Source: Membranipora membranacea (Eukaryota > Bryozoa > Gymnolaemata > Cheilostomatida > Membraniporidae). Taken from it: a DNA stretch of 64,000 bases. Each line of letters opens with the position of its first letter. Position 1 is the first letter of the stretch. The notes beneath the pieces were generated by a model. That model searched no databases, had not been told where the DNA came from, and saw only the letters and a program-made list of their open reading frames with translations. The position numbers were made by a program, and so were the translations under genes. The stretch is taken from contig OU612072.1 of assembly GCA_914767715.1 (NCBI GenBank), forward strand, positions 25,236,001 to 25,300,000, in the 5' to 3' direction. Positions 1 to 13,465 of the stretch are shown here, piece by piece.

Positions 1-1827
1 CTTAGCCAATGAATTGAGCTCTATTTTCATTTGGCAAATTTATTCTCAATGCACAAAACTAAAGTGAGTGAATTTCAGAGGGGGGGGGGGGAGGGGGGGG
101 GGCAGATGAATTACTAATATTAATTCTGAAACTCAGTATATCAACTTTGCAATATCTATTCGTATTCTTGTTCTTTAAAAGTTTGACTCCTGCGAATTTG
201 AATCTTGATCACAATCTCAAAAGTTTGCTGCGACTTTGATACAGGGATTTTCCTAGGATTTTTAGAAATAATTCCATCGGTGAAATAAGAGTAAAATAAT
301 TCTTGACACATTTTGTTGATATAGTAACATCACTGACAGTGATGTTGACAGTGATGTTTCTATATTCTAGGCATCATGCATCATTCAATTTTCCGACTTT
401 AGATGATTCCTAATAATGTGTGTGCATAGATTAACATGAGATGCCTATTGAAATTATGTTTCTGTTAAGGCCTGTTAGGTATTCAGATCGCATTGTTCAA
501 GCATATGTTCACATTTTGGATTAGTTCCGACTCTTTTCACTTGGGGGTGAGCACAACTCCCAAACTGTGGTAACCTTATCCATATACATGTGATTTAGTT
601 TTCGATGCGACTGCACAATAAACAAGAGAAGAGAAGACTATGATGACTTTCCTTTCCCATTCCTGGACTCTCAAGGAGTATGGATATTCAGAGAGTGACT
701 GGAATACAGCAAATTCCTGGAATTTCAATCGAAACTTGCAGCTATTCTTCAAAAAACTACCATCACCAATAAATTTCACAGACCGCCCCGATATCAAGGA
801 AAAAGAACACTAGGACATAAGTTGTTATTGGCTTATTGGGAGACACTCCTTTGTCTCATCAGTAATCCACGTATGCATCATATGCAAAAAGCAGCGCGCC
901 AACACTGTAGGACAACAATGGCAAATGATAGCTATGGCCACAAATCACATTATTGTTTGATGTGACATGTTCGGGCTTTTTATGGTAAAATATAATCGCA
1001 CAGACATAATGCACTGTGACTCTTTATTCACCTGCATGACCTTTATAGCCATCCACATCAATTTGGTTGATGATCTGACTACAGGCAGATTCATCAATGC
1101 AACTTTTTTTTTTTACGGATCGATCTACATTTACATCTACATTTACAAATTATGAGCACACTTTAATCTTTGAGCTATTAATTTTGGATCCAAACACTTA
1201 TCTGAACCTTTAATCTTTGAAAAATATGTTTTGAAATTCTACAACTCCAGTCATCATGTAGCGTAATAGCTTTTGCAGCGCTTTCAGGTGATTGCAAAAC
1301 AATTGGTTTTGCTGTAAAGAGATGAAGCAACTTCAATTGGAACAATTGTCAAAGCATGATTGTAGCTGGAAACAAAATTTAGGAGTACATCAGTTAGTAT
1401 GTAATTTAAGGTTATAATTCTCCTAAGGCTAACACAATCAAGAGGGAAGTGCAAGTGTAAAAATTTAGTTCCAAAGTAAACCCTGGCACTTGTCAGTTGA
1501 CACATCCAGTTGACATTGTCAATCAAAGATAGAGAATATGATCATTCGAAATACTCTACCGATGCATGAATGCATGAACCTTAAAAGGCGTAGGGGACGA
1601 TACAGCAAGAAAATGAAAGCTATAGTCAAAATCTGATGTACAAATTCACTCTTACTGATATGTAGGGGCTCCTATAAATCAATCCATCAATCAAATGTTT
1701 GATCAAAACAACGGTCTACAAATAATTGGTTGATCGTTTGATTAATTGTTCAAATGATCGATTGATGGACGTTAATTGAAACCATTTATTGTTAGGATAT
1801 AAGTGCATTCCCAAAAAGGACACCTAC
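1..1827. other. Non-coding stretch before the NHL gene
   Basis: I see no convincing coding exon on either strand. It contains a G-run interrupted by one A at about 81-102 and a palindrome at 326-346 (10-bp arms around one base) followed by another half-copy. It may hold the 3' end of the NHL gene, whose last recognised exon ends at 1828. If the frame is read through the splice donor there, a stop follows after about a dozen codons. Confidence 0.5.
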
Positions 1828-4095
1828 CGCAGACTGCTGTTCTGTCATCTCAATATTTTCCTGATTTCTTTCATTACTCTCCGGTATAAGATCAATGCTT
1901 TTTGTTCTATGGTCTTTGTCAGTTTTCGAAATCTCCTTTCTTAGCCTGAAGGGTTAAAAATACTGAAAAATCTACAGAGTAGAAAACAAAACTCTAATGA
2001 GGATATTCAAATCAGGTTTTTATGTTCACAAAAAATTATAAATCCAAGTAAGTTTACAAAAAACTACCAAATCTTTGTGGCGAACAAAATCATGGAAAAT
2101 AAATTATAAGGCCCAGTGACAGATGATTTGGAACACATTTTGCGTATTGAACATGTTTTATGGATATCATATTTCTGTTAACTAAGATTACTCACCTTTG
2201 TAACTTTCGTTTCACCATTAGAGCATGAATGACACAGATAGCAAGTGCGCTGAGAAGAAGAATATTGATATGCATCTGCAAGTTTTCATAGAAGATTGGA
2301 TCAGGGGCTGTTGTATTGTTACACTGGTGTGCTAATACTTCATCCTCACCTGATAATTCAGAATAATTATATAGTTTGACCTCTGATTACCATTTTCTGA
2401 TAGTTTCCCTCATAGCTTTAAAAATATAAAGATAGTTATACTGACACATCACTACTCTTTTTTTTAAAGATCAATGATAATACAAACCTTTGAACAACTG
2501 CAGTGACATAATACCAAATGAAGTTGATACGATGACCTCAGAATATGGCTTTTGAATGAAAAGATTAGATTCTTCTATTCTATACACTTCTGACTCCCAA
2601 TGTCTTTTCCTGACATCAAGCGCCAGTGGTGAACTTAGTTCACAGTTGTTTATATCCCCTTTAACATTTCTGGATTCGTTTAGCGTTTCATTCGGTTGTT
2701 CAAACGTGTTGCATATTGAAGATGTTCGTTTGTGTAGAATGTCGATGACTCTTAGATTGCCTTGCTCCATGTCCGATACCAGAAGAACATGCTTATTGAT
2801 GAATGTGAGGCCATGAATAGAAGAGAAGCGAGCATCAAGCAACAATCCATCTGAGAAACCGGTTTCACTTATGGAGCCAGCAAATAATTCATTTTTGGCA
2901 GACTCAAGGTTTATGCGTCCTATAAACGAATCTGCTGTGTAGTAAAGTAAGTTATGGAGAGGATAAAATACGATGCTATGCCTTATCGTCCTATCTTTTA
3001 GGAGAGTGGTTACATCACCATCATCGAGTTTTCGTATTCCAAAGGCATCCGCTACATATATGACCCCATTGTAAATATCTAGTGTGGATGGTTTAAAGAA
3101 TGTTGCATTCAGGTATCCACCATCTGTATCACCTGCAGTTTGACACATCCCAGCAAACGTACTGGTTTCGTTGAAACGTCTTATTTTCCGAATGCAGTGA
3201 TTGAGCTTATCAACTGCTAAAATATTAACTTGGTCTATTTGAATGAAGTCTGAAATGTAATTGAATTGAGCTACCGTGAGATTGCCGTCTTTGAATCCAA
3301 GGACTTTTGTTCCAGAAAGGTGAAAGATGGTTTCTTGAAGGGGACTAAAAGTTGCCAGAAAAGATGGAGTGGAGAACATTAAACAATTCGGGTACAGAAG
3401 ATCTTCTGCGACACGCGTCAGTTCGATGTAAATAATTTCTCCCTCCATCATGATAGTCATATCCATAGGTTTCACCAATCCAAAGTGTATGCTGAAAAAA
3501 GGTGCAGATAACATTTCATGAGTCCCAAACACAATAGCACTTCTGATATGTTTTTTTCAAAGGAACACAGTCTTAGACCAGAAATATTTCCATTCAAACT
3601 GCCTTAACCAAAATTTTGGCAATCTCAAATCCCAAGTGCAGGAAACAGCTCCTAGTTTGTTTCAATTCATTTCCCGGTGTATTCATGATCACTGTCTGGC
3701 CAAATGACTTGGGAATCTCACTATCATCTACGACACAGAAGTAAAGCTCAGCAATTGCTATTCAGATGTTTGTGGTATGGCGTTTTACTCATTCCAAAGA
3801 TTAAACAGCATACTTTATTCAACATGAACTCTACACTCTACTTCATAATAGTGATTCCCTGGATGCACTTAGGTTTCACAGTTATCAAACTGTTTATCTT
3901 TTAGCCAATTCTCCTAATTTGCTACAGTTACCACAGGGATTTTTCCGTATTTCCTCTGGTGTAGCACAATGAACCACCCACCCCCCCTTCCCTGCCCGCC
4001 ATTCAAATATATACATAGAACACTCACTTGGACACCTCTTTCTTGAACAGTACACGGTCTCGGGCATCCTCCTTCATATTTCTCTCAGTTCTTAA
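1828..4095 (-). CDS. NHL-repeat type I membrane protein (4 exons seen, 5' incomplete)
   Basis: I see four exons in matching phase: 4028-4095, 2488-3491, 2196-2349 and 1828-1945. The large exon encodes about 334 residues of NHL-type beta-propeller repeats, with motifs such as NHCIRKI, a FAG..GDTDGGY stretch, a GVIYVAD..GIRKLDDG stretch and a second FAG..FSDG..LDARF unit. The next exon holds a membrane segment (INILLLSALAICVIHALMV) followed by KRK, giving type I topology with the propeller outside. The last exon recognised encodes a charged tail of about 39 residues ending SA before a GTAGGT donor, so a further exon or read-through stop is possible. No ATG opens the large exon: a GTG stands where an open frame begins, and a CTTTTTTCAG acceptor lies just inside. 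The 68-bp upstream exon ends in GTGAGT in the phase required. NHL propellers usually bind proteins or RNA; ligand and pathway here are unknown. Confidence 0.72.
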
Positions 4096-4578
4096 CTGTG
4101 AAAGAAGAACTCCAAATTGCATGACATAAGCATTATTCACATTGTTTATGATCAAAGTAAAAAAAATATCATCATAATTTATTCTCAGCTTTGGCGACTT
4201 CCAAATAATGTCATGACCAGACGACAGGATGTCATCAAAAAGATAACATTCACAACATCCGTACGGTCGGAAGCCAAAATCAGCTTACAGCTCTGCTTTC
4301 TATCATAATAAATCAGGGCATCCTACAATCAATGGTACCTGATTTAATGAAAGTATCTCCTATAAAACCACTCTTCAAGAACAAGGGCGGCAGATTGTTA
4401 TGATGTTATTACAGCCCCATAGCTATATTACCCATCTTTTCCTAAAGAAACTTAGTTGAAACTAATAAATTGTAACCCACTTCAAAAAAATAAAGGCACA
4501 GCTTATGCACCTTAAATTTTCAATAGAGCATTAAGGGCTGCCAACTTAAACAATGTAATAATAGGGATTTTGATTGAT

Positions 4579-5058
4579 TTTGCTGAGTCCCTTGACACAC
4601 TTATTCATCATATTTTGCTGCATAAACTTCAGCTGTTCAGTTTTACCTTTGACAGAAAATCTGTCAGATGGTTAGAAAGCTATTTGGGCTCAAGGTTTTG
4701 ATTTATTAAATCGGAAAACCTAAAATCTTCTCCCCAGAGATCAATACCTGAGCCCACACTATTTATTATTTACATACATGATCTGCAATTACACGTACCA
4801 GTTATTTTGATCAATTAATTTGCGAATGACAATAACCTTTTGTTCAAAGTTTAAACCTGAACATGGTCATAGCAGCTGATGTCAACTTTCATATAGACAA
4901 TTTACTCAGGTGGTGTAACATGAAAAGATTATCACCGAGTTTGGAAGAAACCAAACCAAAATTCGCCAAAACGCATAGCACCTACAATCTCTCATATCGA
5001 TGGACTCAAGAAACCTTTTAATTAGAGTACAGAAAAGCCGCGTTGGAAGTTGTCTATT
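4579..5058 (+). pseudogene. Decayed non-LTR (LINE) reverse-transcriptase fragment
   Basis: The plus strand reads as the middle of a LINE-type RT: a stretch like FAESLDTLIHHILLHKL, then RWLESYLGSRF, then a remnant of the QGS.LGP.LF..YINDL block as QRSIPEPTLFIIYIHDLQL. Further on, RWCNMKRLSPSLEETKPKFA matches the usual WC..N.L..N..KT segment that follows the YADD block. There is at least one in-frame stop (after SRF) and the pieces shift frame, so it is dead. It lies in a probable intron of the NHL gene, antisense to it. The clade (CR1, jockey or RTE-like) cannot be told from this fragment. Confidence 0.75.
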
Positions 5059-6161
5059 TTCTCTCTTTTTCAATATTATGAGCTGCACGGTCACTTGATC
5101 AGAGGTAAATCAATGAAAGGAAGGTAATGACCTTTGCACCTCAATATGTATGTAGTTGGTTAGCCAATCAGGACCACATACAAGACTTCAAAGTATATTT
5201 TTGGACACTAGTCAACATGGACTATGCTCTATTACAGACACGCATATCAGGAGGGTGCCTTGTGAATCAAGGAGGGCCAACTCCAAAATATACAACAATT
5301 TCAATCTAAAAAATTCATTTTGCAAAATGTTAATTTCTCTCTTCTTCTATTTTTCCCATCTTTAGACTGCCTACAGTGCCAACAGAAAGCATCTCAGATT
5401 CTAATGTGCACATAGAGCCTAATCGCCTCACTAGTTTTTACCTTGCAATATTATGTCAACTTATGATGAAAAATACAACAAACCATCAAACCAATAAAAT
5501 ATGCAAAACAACCCAACGTCATGTCAAACATTGAGGTGATCTGGTTGGACTTAGACAATGTGAATTACCAAGGATCGAGTCCTTGGCTTTGCACTAACAA
5601 TAAACTGGGTGCCTGACATGCTCAGCTTATGGTTGTGCACATCAATGCAATTAATGTGATTCACTATCAAGAAGTATACCAGCCCGCCACGAAATGGCCA
5701 GCCCAAAGGGCTGTGCTATATCACCTTTGTTATTTGTCATGTTGATGGAGATAGCTATGCAGGGATGAGGTTCAAACATCATTCTTTATCGTTGTGTAAA
5801 GGCACACCTGCATCTGCCCACCCTTGGAAGGAATGCATAACAAGGAAAACAAAAACCAACATTTTTTCATGAAAAACATAGTTATTATTCCTTGGAGTTA
5901 TGTGACCTTCTGTCATTTAGGGACAACTCCATACCAGATCGAATATCATGAGGAAAAGAAGGACGAGCATCTTAAATGGTCTCAATCCAAAATCCAATAC
6001 AAACACACAAAGGTATATATCATATAGTGTTAGCAATACTCATGGGTGTTGTTCCAGTGTGCTGATTACTATGGTTGTCAACTTTAAAGGACTTGATAGA
6101 ATTGCAGAGCAACTAGTTTTGTGTATTATTTTACAAATACCCTCCCAGAAAAGAAGACTAC

Positions 6162-6214
6162 CTGTTGAGGTCCAGGTCACAATAAGGTTTCTTGTTGATC
6201 CGATTCGTTTCCAT
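6162..6214 (-). CDS. Candidate first coding exon of the NHL gene
   Basis: An ATG opens an 18-codon stretch (METNRINKKPYCDLDLNR) that ends at a GTAGTC donor in phase 2. It lies upstream of the NHL gene on the same strand and could be its first exon or belong to another transcript. No connecting exon between 4.1 and 6.16 kb was recognised, so the link is only positional. Confidence 0.25.
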
Positions 6215-8195
6215 TTATACCACTATTCAAGTTTCTCTGAATAAAACCAGCAGCAATAGACTGGCATCTTACCAGTTGAACTGAGTTTTTTTGAAACGCT
6301 GGCAATTTGATGATCTAGTTGTGACCGACTGCACTGTCAACTTATCAACTCCGAAACATGAGTTGTGTTGTAGGTTGAGTGCTTGTAGGTTAAATGAATT
6401 TAGTGTATAAAGGTGAAGCGGACAGATATTTAGAGTTCTATTGCCTATTGCAGGCAGGTACAAGTAGCTGCCAAAGCTTTAGTGGTGGAAATAGTGATCA
6501 GCTAGAGTTAATCTTATGCATGTTAATACTGATCCTTAATAGACTTACCTCCGACTCGAACAGAATATATAAGAAGAGAGGTATCGTACCCAGAAGTCTC
6601 TGTGCGTTAGCTGCCTGTGGAATACAGCAGAACAAACCAGTGGCAAACTTTATATTGGTCAAATGTGGCGGATTCGTAGGAATATTTACATTGTTCAAAT
6701 CAATGTTGCTTTCAATCATAACTCCATTTGATTAACAGCACTTTTCTCTCTAGATCGACAAATCTCACAACATGGAAATTTGTTATGGAGTCAGAGAGCA
6801 GAGGAGTTTTCAATCATGAACACCTCAAATCACGTTCTTAGCGACTTTGAAATAAAAACAAGTATATGACTTCTTACTATATAGTAACATTAAACGTTGT
6901 AATCATTCAAGGAAGCCGATCTCGTATGCTTGTTAACATTCCGCAGTTTTTCCGCCACTGATTGTGGGTAGTAAGTAATAAAAATAGATGATTTGAATTA
7001 CCATGATTGTGCTGTTTTGTCTCTTTCAATCGGTAGATTCTTGTAAGTGAATGGATTTGTGGGTATACATACTGATACCTTCTAAAGGAGGAAAAATTAA
7101 TAAACCCTCGTAGTCAGTAACCTTTGACCTACAAGAAATATGAAAATTATGATTGAATTGGGCTTGCTAGCTGTTTTGTCACTTATAACATTATGTCCAG
7201 GCATCATAAGAGGGCATACACAGTTTCTTTAGTGACAAGATATAGTTTCCCAAAATATTTGTCTCAGCATATAGTTTCCTAACCGAATAGACTGAGAGAC
7301 GGCAACAGTCTCCCAGGCTATCCTATGTTCTATTGTGTTTTTGCACCTAACTCTTATAAATGCGTCAAATGAGAACAAAGACTGTATTGGCATGAATGCT
7401 GTTTCCATTATAACAAATAATATCACATAATTCACAGTCATTCATAATAGTAGCTAGATGCCTGACGCCGTGATATTTGATTCACTTACAGCCAATGGTT
7501 GCACTGCTCTAACCAAAGCTTTCAACCACAGCCAAAAAAGAACATTGTGAAAACTAGAACAACCAGGAACTTGACACTACAATCCATATAAAGATAGCGA
7601 ACATTTGCCTCTCAAAAACATGAAAAGCCTACTAGCTATAGCAAGGCGGGCAGGGGGATGGGAATATAATATTCTGCAATAGCAGTCTTCTGAAAATCAA
7701 TTCCGTTTTTTAATACAGCAACCATAAGGCTTATTCATACACGTCTTGTAAGGTTGATTTAACAAGGTTAAGTGGAGGGTTGGAGCTGAGGGCTGGGGTC
7801 TAAAAAAGGAATTGGGTCTTTCCAGGTATCTGTTACCCAATTAACTGATGATTCAATTTACCTTGTTTCCACAGCCTGAATGATTTTACAGCCTAATACC
7901 TCAATATGCATGCTTTTTATTCTATGATAAGATTTCTAAGCGCTCAGTCATGCACTTAAATTATGCTGCGATCAGAAATGCCTCAAAACTTTAGGAATGT
8001 GGATGATAGACACTCAGGTTGTCGATTGAGTTTACGATGGATGGCCAATTGGCTATGTCATTACAAGTGCAAACTAATATGGCTGTCCTTTCCATGCAAC
8101 CTATGAGGAAGACAACCTGAGTATCGTTGACCTATTAGGTGGCAGAACTCCCCCCTCAATAAATTTCAGTGAGTACAGCCATAGAATATAGCGCA
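6215..8195. other. Non-coding stretch
   Basis: Short open frames occur on both strands (longest about 113 codons at 6394-6735) but none has protein-like composition, splice context or recognisable motifs. A 12-bp inverted repeat near 8012-8024 and 8112-8124 is the only structure I noticed. Confidence 0.5.
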
Positions 8196-8204
8196 ACAAA
8201 CATT

Positions 8205-8560
8205 TTATAATTGTGGTATAAACCACCAAGTAGTGAAAAGATGATATGTAAAAAAATCTGTTTTCACCGGGACTTGAACTTGGGCCTCCCGCGCAACAAA
8301 ATGCATGTTATAATTGTGATGTAAACCACCAAGTAGTGAAAGATATAATAAATGTAAAAAAAAATTGTCTTCACCGGGACTTGAGCTTGGGCCTACCGCT
8401 CAACAATTATTATTGTTATTGTGGTATAAACCACCATGTAGTGAAAGAGATGATAATGTAAAAACAAAATCTGTCTTTATCGGGGTTTGAACTCGGGCCT
8501 CTCGCGTATCACAAGCATGTTATAATTGTGGTATATGTAGAACATATATAAATTTCCACA
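8205..8560 (-). repeat. Tandem ~105-bp units containing a tRNA-like B box (SINE-like)
   Basis: The landmark TTGTGGTATAAACCACC recurs with its GTGG at 8213, 8316, 8421 and, truncated, 8528, giving steps of 103, 105 and 107 bp. Each full unit carries CCGGGACTTGAACTTGGGCC or a close variant. Read on the minus strand this is a B-box-like GTTCAAGTCCC, as in the T arm of a tRNA. The copies differ by substitutions and short A-run changes, so the array is not new. It is best read as a tandem block of a tRNA-derived SINE tail rather than as tRNA genes, because no complete cloverleaf is present. Confidence 0.6.
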
Positions 8561-8589
8561 TTCACCCGCTTGCTCTTTTTTGGTCTCAA

Positions 8590-8645
8590 CCTGGAATTGA
8601 ACCTGGGCCACTTGCACTGCGATCCAAGCGACTGAAGCTTACTGA
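8590..8645 (-). repeat. tRNA-derived SINE-like fragment
   Basis: On the minus strand the segment reads AGTAAGCTTCAGTCGCTTGG and then CCCAGGTTCAATTCC, an A-box-like and a B-box-like stretch at roughly tRNA spacing. Arm pairing is poor, so this is a tRNA-derived repeat or tRNA pseudogene rather than a working tRNA gene. It lies just beyond the tandem block at 8.2-8.56 kb, which has the same type of B box. Confidence 0.45.
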
Positions 8646-9517
8646 TTTTCATTGATGTATGATGGAGATATATGGGTAAAGTAGGCTGTTTTTTAATTTT
8701 TAATTAAGTTCAGGCGTTCATGGCATAAATCAGATAAGAAAATATAAATAGCACACCCTCATCTGGTTTTACTACACATACGTGGTAGGACACAGGACTG
8801 TGATTCAGCCGTTTTTTCTATTTTTTTCAAAAACACCTTTTGAAAAATTGATATGAGGCACTGGTTATGGGTTTTTGTATACACATGCGTTTATCATAAA
8901 CACAAAACTTTCAGTTTTGTGGATTATATATATATACCTATATAATTAGTTAATAAATGAAAAATGGTTTTTAACACTCAGGTTTGGGATATTCACAAGG
9001 ATGCACTTTCCTGCTCTGTGGAAGAAAAAAAAGTAAGCATGCCCTGCTGGTATCATATTCCTTTCGTTCATGACACAAGTTATGATTTGAGGAAATGATT
9101 TGTCAAAAATCCTGTTATTGTTGCCATCATTAGTCAACCGTTTTAGCCGAATATTTTACCATTAGATATTAATTAACGGCATTGACTTTATACTAGGAAA
9201 AAATTTGATTTAAAAGTCCATTATACATTGGATATCCTGCATTATTTTGACGGCTAAGCCCCTGAAGATTGCTGTGGTCAGAAAACACTGTTAAGACACC
9301 TCTATTATCATCGGCTCGGTTGGAAAACTTCCTGATATAGAAAGAGCATGGGTAACATAGAAAAATGAATGATAGAGCGGTGGGAAAGTTATGAAAGCAA
9401 AAACTGAGCATTAAGAAACTGGGAATAAATTTCATTGCTGATCCTAATACCTCAAGGTCTATACACAAGACCATAACATCCTCAGTGTAATAGAACATTT
9501 GTACAAAACAAAAATTA

Positions 9518-9866
9518 ATGATTCCTATAATAAGCGATATGATGCTTGGGAACTACCGGCACTAGACAGAGACGAAAAAGACTATGAGCGTGCCCTCCCT
9601 CAATATACCTGCAAAATGTTTCTGAAAACCAACCCAGCAGATCTCACATCATAACTACTGAGACAGGGCCATCACTAAATGCTTGCCAAACACCGTCTCA
9701 AATTCGCCATCACCAGTAAATACTCGATCCAAAGCTCCTAATCCGCCATCAGGAACTCTGACTGGTACACCAACCGGCAAACATGGAACATCCTCTCGAG
9801 TTTCACATCGTCCCGAGCGCCATGGTTATGAGAGGATGGTGTCAATAAATTGTTTTTTCCAACCAA
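9518..9866 (+). pseudogene. Remnant of a gypsy-type pol C-terminus
   Basis: The frame contains NKRYDAWELPAL, recalling the integrase-tail motif in which a KRYD/KRHRA stretch precedes LP.L..GD. Past a stop and a frame change comes a proline/serine-rich tail (PVNTRSKAPNPPSG) ending SHRPERHGYERMVSIN, like the RPPERYGFE tails that close many gypsy Pol proteins. A purine run (AAAGGGAGAT at about 9886) sits where a polypurine tract could lie. No LTR could be defined, so this is a degraded 3' fragment. Confidence 0.5.
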
Positions 9867-9889
9867 TACTGTTTTGAACTTGTATAAAG

Positions 9890-12800
9890 GGAGATCTCCT
9901 ATTATGTTCTTTGAAAGTTTGCTTGCTTGCTTGCTAATTAGCTACCAAAGTATTTCCCTTACTGAGGTTTATAAGTACAATACTTCAGTGCTATTTCTGT
10001 TTCCTGCACAGCCATGCTTGACTAGTGAAGTATATCGTCGCCACTGCGATTAGCTCAATATTTTCTATCGGAAGCAATCCTGTCATACTTCATTGAGTCG
10101 ATTCTCTATTTCAAGTGAAAGATAGTGGGAGACTGGGCTATTACGCACCTGGTTTAGCCAATCACAATGACGGTGAGATGATCACTGTGGTGGAGATCGG
10201 GAGTAGTAGAATGTTTGACGACTGCAATCGTTTCAAAAATGTCGTGCCCTCCTGCTTCAACGTATAGAGAATTAACCGGCGTAGTAAGAAATCTACAAAA
10301 CAGATGAGTATACATAGAATATTATCAGGGGATTATGTACAATATGAGTGTGATAATACTTTTGCAGAAATAAATAATTCTCTAACTCTCTAATGGGATA
10401 GTATCTCTATGTAAAATGGTGCATCATTTTTATGGCTTCTGGTTCCATAATAAATGATTTTGGATGCACCAATTTGTGTTACAGTGACCTGGAAATATGT
10501 AACGAGTTTCAAAACCTGAAATGTCAATTGTGTGCATGTTTCACATGCTACACAAAAAGTAATAAGATTACTGAAAAATCGAGGGAAAGATGGGGTGCTA
10601 TTCTATTCCTTTTGGTAGCAGTACATCAACAATTCATAAACATAGCACGGCTAGATTGGTCTGTACTGGAAAGCAATAGTGCTTTTACATCCAGTAACAT
10701 AATACCGTCACTGAATTAGATTCACTGAATTGGAATTCAATGAATACCGTGTACAGGCAGAATTTTTGTGGGAAGAGGGGCTTACATAATCAGTCCAGTG
10801 GTCTGTAATCACAATGCTTATTATAATGAATAGAGTGTTGCAATAGCAACATTCAGGGTGGCTTTGAGACCATGCAGTTTTATAAAAACAGCCAATTTGT
10901 GTGGCTGCATCAATAATAAATAATGATTTTCAATGTTTGCATTGTGCTGTGTTACATTAACCTGAATCAATAGCTAAAGAATTCATAACTTCAATCCAGT
11001 TGTTTGCAATGTATTCAATTTTACACAGAATCAGGTGGTAATAGCAAATAGCACTGTAGGGTAAACAGATTTAATGAGCTTAGTCAAATGATAATATCAA
11101 TTATTATTTATTCTGTCCAGCGATGAGGAAGATAGTGGTAATTAACAAAGAGTATAGGCATACAAAATGGCAAAGAGAATTCTGAAAACATAATAACTAA
11201 GGTCAGGGATTGTTGGGGTGCACAGTGCCCTGTAAACAAAACCAGTAGTCGAAAGGTATATTGGTCTGAGAGAGTGATTGGCAAAGTCTTGTCATGAATT
11301 ATTGTGTAAATTCATAAATATGTTAATACTCTTGACTGCAAATTGTTCGATATAGCATCTGTCTGATAATAGTAGTTTGATGAAAAATCATGTTTCAACT
11401 ATCAAAATAAATGATGGTATTGCATTTAAATCTTATTGAACAAACCGTCAGACAAGAGCGTCATTGATGGAAGACACAATCTCTTTTTGTTTTAGGCAAA
11501 ATTCTATCGTAATTTATTGGGGTTACCAAGCTTTAGTCACGCTAAGATTCAATACCTTATTGTAGTTGTGCATAGGCATCGATAGAAAAATAAATTAAAC
11601 TCGAAATAGGCAATGAAACGCAGTGATAACAATAAAGCATATTCAATTAATTGGCTTGCGTAACAGATGGTGCAACAAATGGACACATTTTTACAAGTAG
11701 AAACTGGTGCTGACTATAAAAAAAAAGAATGAAATCCCTCAATGGTCACAGAGAAAATATTTAATATAAGTGTACCCTAACATCTTCTATAGTATTATTG
11801 CTCTGATATTTTGGAAATTGGCCAGGGAATTAAGTCTATACAGCATTCTACTTGAGAAGGTAGGAACCATTTGATCCAAATCTGTAAATGTGGGATATTT
11901 GGAACCTTAGAATTATCTGCTTCTTCCTAGCGCACAAAACAGAATATTCATGATTTGAGCAGTCAACTTTTAGAGTTAAGATTGTGGCACTCAAATTTTC
12001 AATTAACTCCCTTACCCAAAGCCCTTTGCCCAACACCCAAATTTTTATGAAGATCCCGGGGTGTGGCGAGGAAATTTTATTCTAGCAAGACTGCATTGCA
12101 ACAGAATTTCTTGAAAACTTCCTCGCGGCACACCAGCACAGATAGTTGGTCTTTACTGGATAAACGTAACCAGTTGAAAAATCTATTTACTAACGGTCAA
12201 AACAATTATTGGAAGATGGTTTTACTGGGTGGGCTTAGAGAGATACACAATTCCTAAGATGGAGGTGATGAGAACATAACATATGGTCACCTTAGCTGGA
12301 TAGATATGGATATACAGATAATATTGTTTGATGGTTGGCAGAAGCTCTTTGGATATATGGTATTGTCTTGACAGCTGCATCAATGCAGGGGAAAATGCAA
12401 TTCCAGCCTGATGGCCGTGGCAACATGGCAACATAGTGTTAGCGCTTGTGTATCTTCTTTGAGATAAAGCCACTGATACAACAGATTCACTTGTCACTGG
12501 GCAGTAGATTTCCAAAAAGAACTTTCATAACAGGCAACACAGCCACTCATTGAGAAAATCTTCGACCTTGTCAAGTCCGATAACATGCTTGCCAGATACC
12601 TGTTTTAGCCTTGTGTCAAAGATGCCTGGTGGAAGGGGGAAGGGAGAGTTTTAAACAGCATGCGCAAAGATCTCCGGCCTCCAGTTATTTAAGGCCTGTT
12701 TCAAATGAACCTGGCTAGGGTATGCCAATACCAACTCAGGAATGACTGCTGCTTGGAACCCAGACATTAAATATTGCAGGCAGCACCTTAAACAATCGGC

Positions 12801-13465
12801 GACTCTCAATTCCTGAATAAGTCAATGTCGGTCATGTAACGTAATTACAATGATTTCTTAACTCACCAGATACTTGACGATTATCTTGTAATCCTGCTAT
12901 TCATATTTAGACAGCCTTCAGAGTCGCCTGCCTTTATAAAAATTAGCCTCACTGCTTATTTGTACTCCACTCAAAAGTAGTCATTCTCATAAAAGGTGCA
13001 TTTGCGTGACATGATAATATAATACTATGCTGTGTTATTTTTAATTTGAGTTACGGCTCTGGAAGGAATCCATATGTGTGCCTATTCACTGTTTTTTAGG
13101 TCTATTGCTTAAGGTTGTTACACATAATTGATTATTGATTTGCTATGCTCTTGTAAATGTCTTTTGTCATTAATAGGCTTGAATGGATCTTGTTTTGCGT
13201 AATAATAAAAACTGAATAGAATTTTAACCCACATATTAAACAGCGTCAACTGTCAATGATAAACAGGACTGTGTCATTGTGTGTAAAACATAGGGCAAAG
13301 GAATAATAGCATTGGTAAGTTTATAGTCGTTGGGGGTAAATTTTAATCAACACAACAAATTTGACTCTCAAACTCTAAATGGTCATTAAGAGGACAGCCT
13401 TCTCTACTCATGATATAATGAGGCCTAAAAGTGTTCACTTTCCTTGGTGCCATAATATAGGGCCA
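9890..13465. other. Long stretch without recognisable genes
   Basis: No exon-like frames with splice sites were found on either strand. A 95-codon open frame at 10432-10719 is low in conserved features and is not supported. The AT-rich sequence includes part of whatever followed the gypsy remnant at 9.5-9.9 kb, but no paired LTR could be seen. Confidence 0.45.

Noticed and set aside
81-102. G-run as a regulatory G-quadruplex
   Set aside because: A nearly pure homopolymer is better explained as a microsatellite and may be miscounted in assembly.
1284-1526. Minus-strand 80-codon ORF as the last NHL exon
   Set aside because: No acceptor in the right phase and the composition is not protein-like.
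5565-5645. tRNA-derived SINE on the minus strand
   Set aside because: A B-box-like GGACTCGATCC is present but the A box is too weak to support it.
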